Part shown: positions 8,930 to 18,474 of the stretch, one piece after another | Layout of the letters: every line of letters begins with the position of its first letter | How positions within the stretch are numbered: the first letter of the stretch is position 1 | Assembly (NCBI GenBank): GCA_014529385.2 | Contig: CM043952.1 | Coordinates: 72,141,799 to 72,166,798, forward strand | Length of the DNA stretch: 25,000 nt | Direction of reading: 5' to 3' | Origin: Adiantum capillus-veneris | Taxonomy: Eukaryota; Streptophyta; Polypodiopsida; Polypodiales; Pteridaceae | The notes under the pieces: generated by a model | Seen by the model: the letters and a program-made list of their open reading frames with translations, nothing else | What the model was told of the DNA's origin: nothing | Databases searched by the model: none | Made by a program: the position numbers and the translations under genes

Positions 8930-10705
8930 CCTGTACATTTTTTTTGGAACAAGTCCTACTACCATGTGCATATGACCTCCCTAAGTCCCTTTGTGCTTTA
9001 TTTTAATTTAAAAAATCAAATGGTTAGTTAGAAACTCCCTTCTTGGCTTTTGAAGCCTCGGAGGTGATTTCTGACTCTTGGAGCGCTTTTCTGCGATGAA
9101 ATTTCTAGATGTTGACCAACATAGATTCATTAATCCTTGGGGAAGCTTGCCAAGTGATTCTTGTTGGCTTTGGCTTCACTTCAGCTTTGTTTGGCAATTT
9201 GTCGCTCTGGAAGCGCCCATGATTGCGTTTGCATGCCTCCGATGATTTTAGTGGTCTACCACCATAGGACTTGGTTGTTGAAGGCCTTGGTAAGCCGCTC
9301 GTGAACTTTGGTGGAAAACGGATGTCCCGCTTGGCTGTGAGAGCCAAGTGACGCTTTGCGTTTCTGATGTCATTTCTGAAGCTCAGGCCTACTTTGGGTC
9401 GCCTTTTGGCCATGTGGCCCATGTAGCCTTGTAGAACTCGTCGAGAAGCTCCTACCCATGAGTTTTGGTATCATTCGGGTTACTTTTGCCGGATTTCCTC
9501 TTTGTGGCCTCTTGCAGGGCTCGAAATGTCAGGGTTTTTTCCGTTGCTTTCTTGACTCCTTTGGGCATCCAAGATTGGTCTCCTAGGCTAGGGTAAACCC
9601 CCTATGAAGTCTTGTTGGTATTGGGTTAGCCGTTAGGTGGTTACCTATGCTCACAGGTCTCTACCCTGCAAACCCCGTTGGAGTTCTATGCTAGTCTTGG
9701 CGACAAAACATTACATATACACGAAGAGCATAAGGTGTTGAGCCTACCTCTCATATCTGGTGGCCGTCGATGACTGTGCACGGCGTATCGGCTGCTGGAA
9801 GTCCTGTGCGCTCTAGGTGGCTAGAGCTCTCTCTCACAAGTGAATAGTAGAAATGAGCTCTAAGTAGAGTGAAAAAATCTTATAATGGGGGTCCCAGAAC
9901 CATTTTTCATGAAATTTGACATGTGCTCCTAACTTTTTGTGAAACGCGGTTTAGACTCAAGAAGTTCTCCATTTAGACTCCGTTTGCCCAGTTTCTGAGA
10001 ATTTTGACGATTCGATCAAAATCTGGTCACAACACGCCTCCCGCTTCATTCTCATAATTGCACCCCCACTGCACTCTGGGTTGTCTTATAGTCACTGATC
10101 ATCCCCATCTTTTTTGTTTTTCATTACGATCGCATTTCACCTGTTTTTTGTATTTTTAAGTTTTTCTATCAATATTTAGTAAAATTAAAAGAAAAATAGC
10201 AAAATCAATCCAAAAAAATCCCAAAAATCAAAATAAATTAAAAACTTCACCCCGACACACTATGTACACTCACATGTAATTTTTATGGCCGATTTCTCTG
10301 TTTTACCAATATTTTGTCCAAAAAATGGCTATTTTTACATCTACACACACTTATAGGCCTCAATTTGGCATTTGGCCTCATATATCTGTAGATTAATGAT
10401 GTATAAGGGCAAATGTACTTTGGTTAGCCCAAAAAATTTCACAATCAATCAACGTAAACCCCTCAAATATAGTCAAAACATGCCCTTTTTGCTGCTTTTT
10501 TCAGTCATCGGGTTCGCATTGAGAATGCCTCCCCCCCTCCTAATCAGAGTCCTCCCGGATGATAAGGTATCTCCTCGGGGTATGTGTTGTGCATGGGTTA
10601 AAATCTTGCTAATGCGCGGCCTTGTAACGTGGCCCTACCTGATGCATACTTGGTCAATGCATGTTAAACTTAATGCGCTGTGAGAGGCGGGAATAAGCAA
10701 GATGC
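8930..10705. other. no supported gene; possible LTR-like material
   Basis: No coding sequence here could be supported. On the minus strand there is a purine run (10528-10540), then AT-rich DNA (about 10140-10330), a TTATAAG box (9879-9885) and a moderately GC-rich tract at 9100-9800. That order (polypurine tract, promoter-like box, leader) could be an LTR plus leader upstream of the array at 8067-8929. However, it has no TG..CA ends I can pair and no clear tRNA match, and it does not resemble the LTR at 21751. A 105-residue open frame at 9105-9422 (-) is basic and unrecognised. Confidence 0.35.
10528..10540 (-). other. polypurine-tract-like run
   Basis: The minus strand reads GGAGGGGGGGAGG about 170 bp downstream of the end of the gag-pol frame. 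That is the composition and placement of a retroelement polypurine tract, where plus-strand DNA synthesis starts next to the 3' LTR. The following bases do not begin with TG and do not match the 5' LTR at 21751, so the assignment is weak. Confidence 0.25.
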
Positions 10706-11626
10706 TTATTGGCATTCAACGGCGAGGTTTCCTGTTTTTTCTTGGTTTGGTTGGCAGATTTTCTTCACAATTAAAAGTTGTAATTCTGCCGCTCGTTGTT
10801 TGATCGTCTTCTTTGCGAAGGTGGCCTGGTTTGCCGCTATTGTAGATATGGCCGTTGTGGTTTCCTTTGATAGGAGTGTCATGTCCGATGTGGCCATAAT
10901 CTTTTTCTCCTTTGCTAGACATTTGCAGCTTTGTTTTGGAGGCGTTTGTAGGTTTATGGCCTCTTTTTTGGTCGTTATTGCTGTTCTTTTGATCGGCATC
11001 CACACAGATCGATTTGCCGATGTCGTTTGTCTGGCTGCTGGTTTTACTTGTACTGAAGGGAGTTCCTGTAGCATCACTTTGGGGATCCAAATGCGTGTCT
11101 TATGTAGTTGGTGATTGAGCATGTTTTTCGGTATCCATATCTGTTTTATGACCCTGTTCGGTGTTTGTTTAATATTGTTGTGCTTGTTACTGCCTTGTGG
11201 TGTGTAGACTCATGCACTTCCATCTTTCCGTACCCATACCTGTTGTTTTCTTATTGCTGACCTTGATTTATTCCTTGTCGCCTGTGGTATCTCCTTTTTT
11301 GATTGAATGGGGTGGCCGGTGTCCTGTTTATCCTTCTTAGGTGTCTTTTGCTGATTAAGTGGCAACCATCTTTTTTGCTCTTTATCAAGTGATTGTGACA
11401 CTAGTATCGGGTTCTTCATGGTTGTTTGAGCAAAGGCTACCACCTGGTGTTCTTGTTCTTGTTGAATTCTGACCGTATTCGAACTCCAATCTATCTGCAC
11501 ATTATACTCTTTCTGCCATGGTTGTCCCAACAACATTGGGTGTAGTGTGCTTGCATCCTCAACCACATAAAACTTGTGGGGATAAACATATTGATGTATT
11601 TGTACATGCAGTATCGTCCAACCCAA
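10706..11626 (-). pseudogene. pol C-terminal extension: rest of second protease-like domain, then W-[VI]-[PR]-K motifs
   Basis: This is the same frame as the integrase segment and is separated from it only by a stop at 11699. It opens with strand-like sequence (ILHVQIHQYVYPHKFYVVED) and the motif HPMLLGQPWQKEYNVQIDW, which matches the C-terminal half of retropepsin-like domains in plant retroelements (LLG.PWL...IDW). After a Gln/Lys-rich stretch come three short motifs: QQVWVRK (~11248), KQIWIPK (~11132) and TRIWIPK (~11093). The frame is interrupted by a TGA at 11210-11212 and ends at 10706. The remainder is K, T and A rich with no recognised fold. Function unknown; a Trp-Pro-Lys motif could be a protein-binding peptide. 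Confidence 0.65.
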
Positions 11627-11698
11627 CGTGTTTAATGAATGTGATGTACTGCTTTCTATTGCTTGTTGAGTAGGATGGAGTTGTGCTTCAAGCTTCAG

Positions 11699-12979
11699 CT
11701 AATTATATAAATTGCAAGAAATCGGATTTTCTTGAGCTCTTGAATCAAGCAAGGCCATCGATTCAACTTGATTGCCACCAACTTTGACTGCAATTATTGG
11801 ATCCATTGTGTCTTCATTAAAATTTGTTAATCGAATAGCATTTATTTGCAACGGTGATCCAATTTGTTGTTGTTGTTGTAGAAGCCTTCTTTTTGCAATG
11901 CATTCTTTTGCTTCTGCTTGTGCTTCTTCTCGTACCCTCTGTTTCTCCTTCGTCCTTTTTTTTTCTTGATGGGTTTGTTGAAGCATATCATGTGTTAGTG
12001 GTAAATGATACTTTTTTAACCGACACCCACTAATCCAATTTGGCATTTCTTCTTCTTCCAATGTCGCAAGTTTGACAGCTCCGCAGTCACTAATCACAAA
12101 GGGTCCCATCCCTCGCTTTTTAAGTTTCTTGGCATGTTGCTTCAAAGTGTAAACAAGTACATAATCGCCTGTTTTGAAATCTTTTGTGCGCACATGCTTG
12201 TCAAAAAACTCCTTTTGTCTTCTCTTCTGAGCATAGATCTAAGCTACAGCTCTTAGTCAAAGTTCATCTAACTTTTCAAGATCATCTATTCTTGAAGAGA
12301 GTTCATGGTCTGTCCATTCTAAGCGTTTCTCCACTCGTAGAGTTGGAATTAAAAACTCTATGGGTAATATAGCGTTTAGACCAAATACCATGTTATACGG
12401 TGTTGTTCCGATTGATGTTTTATAAGCTACCTTGTATGCCCATAGTGTTGAGTGTAATTGTAATTGTAATTGTTGATCCCAGTCTGCCCTTGATTTTGAT
12501 ACAATTTTAGTCAAAACAGTGCATAGGTTTTTATTTGTGGCCTCAGCTTGTCCATTTGCCTGTGGATGATATGGAGCAGATTTCTTATGTATAACCATGA
12601 ATTCTTCTAGCAGGTATTCAATGACTTCATTAAGAAAATGTGTTCCTCGATCACTGACAATTTCTATTTGTAATCCGTATTGCACAAAAACATTCTCATA
12701 CAAAAATTGTGTAGTGGTCCTTGCATCTGGCTTTTGTGTCGCTTTGTCTTTAGCCCATTTTGTGAGATAGTTCGTCGCCACAATGATATATTGGGTATGG
12801 GTGCGATACGCAGGGGGTGAAATAGGCCCCACAAAATCAATTCCCCATTTTGAAAATTCCCGTGCTCCCATCATTGGCCGTAGTGGCATCTGATCTTTCT
12901 TTATCGGCACCTTAGTGCGCTGACATGTGTCACAACGCTTTACAGATTCCTCAGCATCCATGTGCAATTTGGCCACCAT
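11699..12979 (-). pseudogene. integrase core, GPY-like domain and start of second protease-like domain
   Basis: From 12979 this frame encodes the integrase that inserts the cDNA into the host genome. Counting from 12979, the catalytic triad is D48 (WGIDFVGP), D110 (VSDRGTHF) and E146 (NGQAEATN), with exactly 35 residues between the second D and E. The C..C of the zinc finger (CDTC) is at residues 16-19. After stops at 12257 and about 12240 the frame resumes with DYVLVYTLKQHAKKLKKRG, then GPFVISDCG and GCRLKKYHLP, which is a GPY/F-like C-terminal module. No chromodomain follows. Instead there are E/K-rich and Gln-rich stretches and then AVKVGGNQVESMALLDSRAQ, an aspartic-protease N-terminal motif in which the usual DSG/DTG reads DSR. 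A stop at 11699 follows. Only stops break this frame; no frameshift was found from 12979 to 10706. Confidence 0.85.
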
Positions 12980-13130
12980 ATCCCTGCGGTTAAGACAATT
13001 TTTGCCATCTTATCGCCTAAAAAATGGCCTCCACTTATTCCTCCATGTGCATTCTAGAATCAACAGGTATTCACTCTCACTTGCACAGATTCTAAGTTGA
13101 TTGTCCTTTCCTCGCTTGTAGAGTTGATTT
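12980..13130 (-). pseudogene. integrase zinc-binding module, second copy
   Basis: The normal N-terminal part of the integrase lies here in two frames. A lead-in reads NQLYKRGKDNQLRICASESE (ending near 13070). After a slip at about 13050 it continues with AHGGISGGHFLGDKM and GIWWPN, and the CDTC of the following segment completes the His-His-Cys-Cys set. HHCC fingers hold the integrase multimer and help bind LTR ends. Spacing and the WWP motif match ordinary plant Ty3 integrases. Two frameshifts lie within about 80 bp, so the exact join was not reconstructed. Confidence 0.7.
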
Positions 13131-13261
13131 TCAATTAAATTAAAGTCTCGAGCCTCCAACTCTATAGCCCTTTGTCGCGCTTTTGTTATGTTTTCAGGAA
13201 ATGTCCTTGTTGTTAAGAAATCAATGATATATTGACTCCATGCAGGTGCAATGGTTACCTA

Positions 13262-13510
13262 AAACAATGTCGCATGATCCACCGGTTGTTTGGCACTACA
13301 TATAGTACAATTGTTAATATAAGCATGTTTGTCAGCATCCATAGTTGGCCAATAAACTCCTAAGTGTTTCAATCTTTGGTGTACTTTCATTGTTGAACAA
13401 TGAAATGCACAATCTTGGATGTGTGCTTCTCAAGATAACACTCAAATTCCTCTGGGTTTATACATAATCGTAGAATTTGGTCCGAGCTTAGATGGTACAG
13501 TTGTCCTGCA
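13262..13510 (-). pseudogene. additional integrase-like HHCC module, first copy
   Basis: Directly after RNase H comes a lead-in AGQLYHLSSDQILRLCINPE and then, after a one-base slip at about 13427, AHIQDCAFHCSTMKVHQRL, GVYWPTMDADKHAYI and NNCTICSAK. The order H-x6-H ... YWP.M..D ... C-x2-C is that of an integrase zinc-binding domain, with the same lead-in type (QLY....LR.C) as the second copy near 13130. A TAG stop (13259-13261) and a short linker (APAWSQYIIDFLTTRTFPEN) separate the two. The module is complete in its ligands, so it looks like a true duplication or a distinct finger. Two HHCC modules in tandem are unusual for Ty3/gypsy. Confidence 0.7.
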
Positions 13511-14145
13511 ATCAATTGAAAGTTTTTTGTTTGTCGAAATGTTTGTTGTTTGGATCTCTCTTCCTTCTTATCAAATCTACCTCCAAAGGAAAGAATGTTA
13601 ACAATTTCGTGAGACCATTTGGGTATCATTTCAATATTGAAAAGATAAGCGTCAGGTATGTCATCATCTACTCCTTCAAGAGCTTCCCCGTTTTGCAGTC
13701 TTGAAAGATGATCCGCTTGTAGATGAGTTTTACCTTTTTTTACTACCACTGTGAAGTCAAACTCTAGCAATATAATAAACCAGCGTACAATTCTCCCAGT
13801 ATTGCATGGTTTATTTACTAGATACAGAAGAGCTTGATGATCTGTGAAGAACACACATTTGTTTGCAAGCAGATAATGCCGAAATTTCTTTACAACATAT
13901 ATCATTCCTAATCCCTCTCTTTCAGTGGTGGTGTAGTTATTTTCTACACTATTTAGCTGTCGGCTCGCATAACATATTGAGAAATCCATTGTTCTGTCTC
14001 CAGGTTGAGCCAAAATACTCCCAATTGCGTATGCAGAGGCATCAATGTGAACATGGAATATCTTTTCCCAATCTGGTGCTTTAAGTACAGGTGCTGATAC
14101 GAGGTTTTCCTTAAGCTTTTTGAATGAAGTTCCACAGTCCTCGGT
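13387..14145 (-). pseudogene. RNase H domain of pol
   Basis: Ribonuclease H degrades the RNA strand during reverse transcription. One open frame from a stop at 14146-14148 to 13387 carries the typical Ty3 motifs in order: VHIDASAYAIGSILAQPGDR (first Asp), YASRQLNSVENNYTTTEREG (Glu), FFTDHQALLYLV (Asp) and LQADHLSR. All the acidic residues I can identify are present and spacing is normal, so the domain itself is intact. Upstream it joins the RT thumb through the TAG at 14146-14148, which sits where a Trp is usual (TGG to TAG). The start is arbitrary because the domain is an internal part of the pol polyprotein. Confidence 0.85.
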
Positions 14146-14159
14146 CTAGTCAAAACTGA

Positions 14160-15157
14160 CTAATAAGGGAAATAGTGGTTGTGCAATGACCGCATACATA
14201 TATATGAATCTTCGATAATATCCGCAGTGTCCCATGAAGATTGTACTTGTTTGGCATTAGTAGGCCTAGAAAAATCTGCTATGACTCTAATTTTGTCTAG
14301 GTCAGTGGTTATGCCATTTCTTGAGACAATATATCCTAAGATGCGGCCTTGCCTTACCATAAAAATGCACTTTTTCGGGTTGAGACAGATTCGATATGTT
14401 CTGCACTTCTCAAATACCTTTTGTAAATGATCAATGTGTTCTTCCCGAATAAGAGAGTGGACACAGAGATCATCCATATATATCTTTAAGAATATTCTTA
14501 GGTATTCTTTGAATGCATGACACATTAACCTTTGGAAGGTGGCGGGGGCATTGGTTAAGCCACAAGGCATAACTCTATACGCATATATTTCCCATTCTGT
14601 GGCAAATGCTGTTTTATGTTGATCCTCTATTGCAATTGCCAATCGGTTGTACCCCGAAAACCCATCCTAAAAGGAATAGGCCCATTTTCTTGCTACCCTC
14701 TCAAGCACATTTTCTGTGATTGGCAAGGGATAGTTATCCCTTATTGTGGCCGTGTTCACCTTTTTGAGGTTCACACACACACACGCAACTTTTCGTTCTT
14801 TTTGGGGACAACCACAATGGGTGACACCCAATCTGTATGCTCAATTTCATAGATGAATTTGGCATCCATCAGCTTGTCAATCTCTCCGTTGATTCTTTTA
14901 GCGAATGTGTCATTATATGTGTAAGGACGTTGTTTGCTTGGTTTGGCATCTGATTTTAATGGAATGGTATGTTGGTATATCGATGGATCAACTCCCTTGA
15001 GGTCTTTGTAAGACCATGCAAACACATCTTTATACTTCTGGAGAAGTTGTGTTAGAAATTCTTCTTCCTCAGGACCTAAATCAGTTGCTATATAGACAGG
15101 CTGAGGCTCTTTGCCTGGCGCAGCGAGGTCAATTCGTTTTGCATTTTCCCGGCCCAT
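14160..15157 (-). pseudogene. reverse transcriptase domain of pol
   Basis: The first half (15157-14771) has a plant Ty3 pol lead-in (FAWSYKDLKGVDPSIYQHTI) and the fingers motif (DWVSPIVVVPKKNEKLRVCV). A (CA)n run at 14772-14784 then breaks the frame. The second half (14642-14160 plus ~120 bp upstream in the same frame) holds DGFSGYN with the first catalytic Asp, MPCGLTNAPATFQRLM, and YMDD at residues 55-58 counting from 14642. It then gives LGYIVSRNGI of the palm/connection. A TAG (14667-14669) lies just before DGFSGYN, where Leu is usual. Another one-base slip near 14240 moves the RT tail (GHCGYYRRFI) into the RNase H frame. The active-site residues are present; the copy is dead through frame breaks. 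Confidence 0.9.
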
Positions 15158-15564
15158 CGTAAGATTCCTGGTTTATTCTTTCCCTTTTTGGTGGTGTCAT
15201 TTGATTTTTCTGTCTTAGATGGTGAATTTTCGATAGTGGGATGGTACATTCATGTTTCCTTTTTCTGAATCCGCCTTACCTTCACTTTCTCCCTCAGAAG
15301 TCCATACCTCTCGTAACGTCCGTTTAAGTTCTTGGTATTTCTTTTTACGCTCCATTTTGGTCCACTCTGGATCTTTTGTCTTTTCCTGTTTTGATTATTG
15401 AGATTTTCTTGATTTTGTTTCTTTTTTAGTTTTCCGTGCTTGTTTTATTTCCTCATGTGTCTTTTCCCTTTGAAATCTCAAGAATCTCCATGATATTTCG
15501 TCTTTTACACAATCCTCTGCCTTGACTAGCATTAGATAGTGAGTTTTATCTTTTATCCTAAGCA

Positions 15565-15954
15565 TCAAGTTTTCTCTAATTTTGTTTTCTGATTTTTTTT
15601 TCTATAGCGTTCCTGGCGTCTAGGGTGTTGATTTGCAAAATCATAAAACTTGATATCTGCGGTTGTCTCCCCACGCTCGCTTGAGCTGTCTGAATACTCG
15701 TTATCTGCATCGTTACTTACTTCCAGATGCTCAGAGGAGTTATAAAACTCTTCCTGTGTTGGTGAGTCTACATTTTCATCTCCTACTGGTACAAGGTTTA
15801 CCATGTAATAGGGGAGCACATCATAGCCATCCTTATTGCAAAATTTTATCGTTGGGCTATCTATAATGGCACAGACATCTAACGTTGCTAGTATGTGTTC
15901 ACATTCCATGGGTTCTAATGCAAAAAGGTTCTTGAATATAATCCTCGTCTTCAA
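15565..15954 (-). pseudogene. acidic linker between protease and RT
   Basis: An open stretch of 129 codons follows the protease after a frame change. It begins with FALEPMECEHILATLDVCAI, then turns acidic and Ser-rich (SSEHLEVSNDADNEYSDSSS) and ends basic (RRQERYRKKNQKTKLEK). No catalytic motif is visible. Spacers of this kind between protease and RT are common in plant Ty3 polyproteins. Bases 15158-15564 continue as K/E-rich broken frames without a recognisable domain. Confidence 0.5.
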
Positions 15955-15976
15955 TAGCTCTTTCTAAGATGCATTC

Positions 15977-16456
15977 CTATCTTTTCAAGCTCCCACAATG
16001 TGAGGCTCCACACATCCATAGCTCTTTTTTCTGCCCTAACCATGCTGGGAGTTCAAACCCTGCCAATGTAGCTGAATCAAATTCTTCCACTTGTGTCTGG
16101 TTCACATCCTTGTAACTATGGTCTTTTAGGTATATTTTGATTGTAGTCTCCCCACGCCTGAGGTATATGTGGTCATAACCGCAATCCTGTACCATCTTTA
16201 ATTGTCTCATGAATGGTCTTCCCAAGATGATCTCGTAATTGTTCTTTTTGTCAAAATCAACTATTGCAAATGTATGCGCATAATCGATTCCGCAAGAGGT
16301 GACAATTACTTATTCTAAAAGTCCTAGAGGCTTTTCCATGAACCCATCTGCCAGTTTTAATTTCATTCTGGTTGCTCTCAAAGCCGGTTTTCCCCATTTT
16401 TTCCATATTTCTTTGGTGGCGATAGCGACTCCTGCTCCACTGTCGAGAATAGCCAT
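15977..16456 (-). pseudogene. retropepsin-type protease of pol
   Basis: This is the aspartic protease that cuts the Gag-Pol polyprotein. One frame reads MAILDSGAGVAIATKEIW with the DSG active-site motif at 16436-16444. It continues through MKLKLADGFMEKPLG, a TAA stop (16310-16312), FAIVDFDKKNNYEIILGRPF and MRQLKMVQDCGYDHIYL. The active-site Asp plus the later ILGRPF are the two hallmark motifs of plant Ty3 proteases. The upstream segment slips into this frame just before 16456, after GNTTLPVEFHG. One stop apart, the domain is whole. Compare the second, DSR-bearing domain downstream of the integrase. Confidence 0.85.
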
Positions 16457-17504
16457 GGAATTCTACTGGTAGTGTGGTATTTCCATCTTCTCCCTCGCAA
16501 TATTCTCCAACCGTGTTTAAAGGTACAAGCCTAGTGTTCAATTGAGGCTTGTCCAATTCTCTGATCCCTTCTTGAAGCTTCGAGGTAGGGTCTTTTACTC
16601 CAAATTTTTCTAAGCATTTTCCTATTGTGGTCCACATGTTTGGTCGTAACCTCAGGAGTTTGGCGAACGTGATTGTGCATGCCACACGTGTGGACAATAA
16701 CTCAATCAACCCTTGTGAATCCATTATTCTGTTGGGAGAAAGTCTTTGAGATGGGATTGATCTCACTTCAGACTTACCTTCATACTCCCCTAGGTAAGAG
16801 GGTAGAGTTTTTAGCGAGTCAGGTTGGCTATGCCCCGAGGTAATTGACCCCTGGTCTCCCCCTTGTGAATGCATATCAAAGTTCATTTGTGATCTTGCCT
16901 CAAATTCTTCAATGGGAGGTAAGATCTCATTTTTCTCCTTTCCAGTGCTATTTATATGGTGGTTCACCCTGTTAGCTTCATTTTCTTCCCGAATTTGCTT
17001 CCACAGGTCATCTAGACTGTCACAATCTTTACCTATCCCCATCGATGTTTTGGGTTGAAATCCATCAATTGTCTTATCTGTTGTATTTGACACTATGATA
17101 GGTTTTCTCCTAGACACTGAGGTAGTAGTGAGTCCCTCCTTTGTGTCTGCTTGTTTCTCTAGAGTTGGTGTGGTAGGGGTTGGAGTTGGCACCTTGTGCC
17201 AACTTGCAGGTTTACCAGGTGGGTTTTCTATCAAAGATTGGGCTGTTTCAATCATCTTTCGACACATTTCCAACCTCTATTTTTTTAGTTCCGCATATGG
17301 ATAAGTCATCCATCTTTGCTCTTGACTTTGGTTGTTTTTGAGTCTGGCTTCGTATGCTTTTAAAAGTGCGTCAAGCTGCTCATTTACCTTTTCTACCAGT
17401 ATTGATCCTCCTACTCCTCTACTTTTGGGTTCCACTATTTCCTTGGGCCCTATGGTTGCAGCAGTGTGTGAACTTAAACTAGTTAGATCCTCTAACCGCT
17501 CCAA
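16257..17504 (-). pseudogene. Gag-Pol spacer region upstream of protease
   Basis: This is the same frame as the zinc-knuckle segment upstream, broken only by a stop at 17277. It begins helical and charged (LVEKVNEQLDALLKAYEARL), passes through a Thr/Pro linker (VPTPTPTTPTLEKQ) and polar, low-complexity sequence. It then has RELDKPQLNTRLVPLNTVGE, where the protease lead-in starts. Below about 16460 the useful coding moves to another frame, so the last ~65 residues of this frame are not meaningful. No enzyme motif was seen. It probably corresponds to the Gag C-terminus or a gag-pol linker. Confidence 0.6.
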
Positions 17505-17552
17505 TCTATCCTTTGTGTGTTTTAACTCCTCGGATAGAGGCGTTTGCTCTCG

Positions 17553-18473
17553 TTATCTCCTGGCTTTCATACGAGTCTCTCTAGCTTTCCAAGTGCTTCT
17601 TTGTTTTTTCATTTCTGCACTAGGGGCATCGGTCTTTGGCTCTTCAACTATGGGTTCATTTGTCCTTCTTTGAGGTTGTGCCCGTGTGACTGCCTGAATA
17701 GGTATTACTGTTTCGTTTTCTGACCCCCCACTGGATGGCACTGCTTCCAACATGTTCAAAGTAGTTTTTGCTCCTTTGATTGGGTTCTTAGGGCAATCAG
17801 GAATCAATGGAGTAATTCCACACTCGGTGCAATATGCGTTGACTCTAATGATTTCATCGTGAGGACAGTCCCTTAGCCAATGATCTCCGCCACACTTGTA
17901 GGAGGGTCCCTTAGGCTGTTGAGGTGCTCCTTGATCTCCTCTCTGTTGGTAAGCATGCCTCTGCCCGCCCATGCCTCCGTTGGCTATGAACAACAGTGTT
18001 CGTTCATCCAAGCTGTATCTTCCTTCTCCTGCAGCATGTGCAGCTGTGGGTGGTCCTGTACTTCCAATCATGCTCCAAGGTTCTTGAGTCTTAGGTTCTT
18101 CCAGTGGATAATAGACAAAATTTGCTGCATATCCATTGGGATCTTCGTAATATGCATGCATAGGTACCAAATCCTTCTCTTCTGGTTCGTTTATCATTGG
18201 TGCGTATCTTATTCCAACATGTCGTACTCCTGGTAGGGGTGGTTGTTGCCCCAATACTGGTTGTGGTCTTTCAACTCCTACAGGTACTGGTAGGTTACCT
18301 ACTTGATACCTAGGCATCAATGGGATTTGAAGAGATGCTACCTGAGCTTGGGGAGCATATGGTCGCTCTTTCACATACCCCTTTTTATAATAACATTCCT
18401 CCGTCACATGGTTTGTCCATTTTTGTTCAATAGCACACCACTTCGGCTGCTTAGCCTGAGGCTTGGCATACAT
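17553..18473 (-). pseudogene. gag nucleocapsid region with degenerate zinc knuckles
   Basis: This 306-codon frame follows the capsid part across a frame slip in an A9 run (T9 on the + strand at 18480-18488). It holds KWCAIEQKWTNHVTEECYYK, a finger-like C..H..C motif, then a Pro/Gln-rich stretch, and two knuckle motifs. The first reads SYKCGGDHWLRDC, with Ser where the first Cys is expected. The second reads CTECGITPLIPDC, with Pro where His is expected. Zinc knuckles bind the genomic RNA for packaging. The C-terminus is basic (KARETRMKARR). Each knuckle lacks one ligand, which may be decay or a clade feature. Confidence 0.75.
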
Positions 18474-18474
18474 A

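Noticed and set aside
9105-9422. 105-codon basic open frame on the minus strand
   Set aside because: No recognised motif, composition-driven basic sequence, no upstream context that supports a gene.
9700-9720. GTCGCCAAGACTAGC on the minus strand as a primer binding site
   Set aside because: Does not match any tRNA 3' end I can recall and does not begin with TGG next to a CA end.
10716-11114. Open frames on the plus strand and in a second minus frame over the pol extension
   Set aside because: The frame continuous with the integrase and carrying the W-[VI]-[PR]-K motifs explains the region better; the others are shadows.
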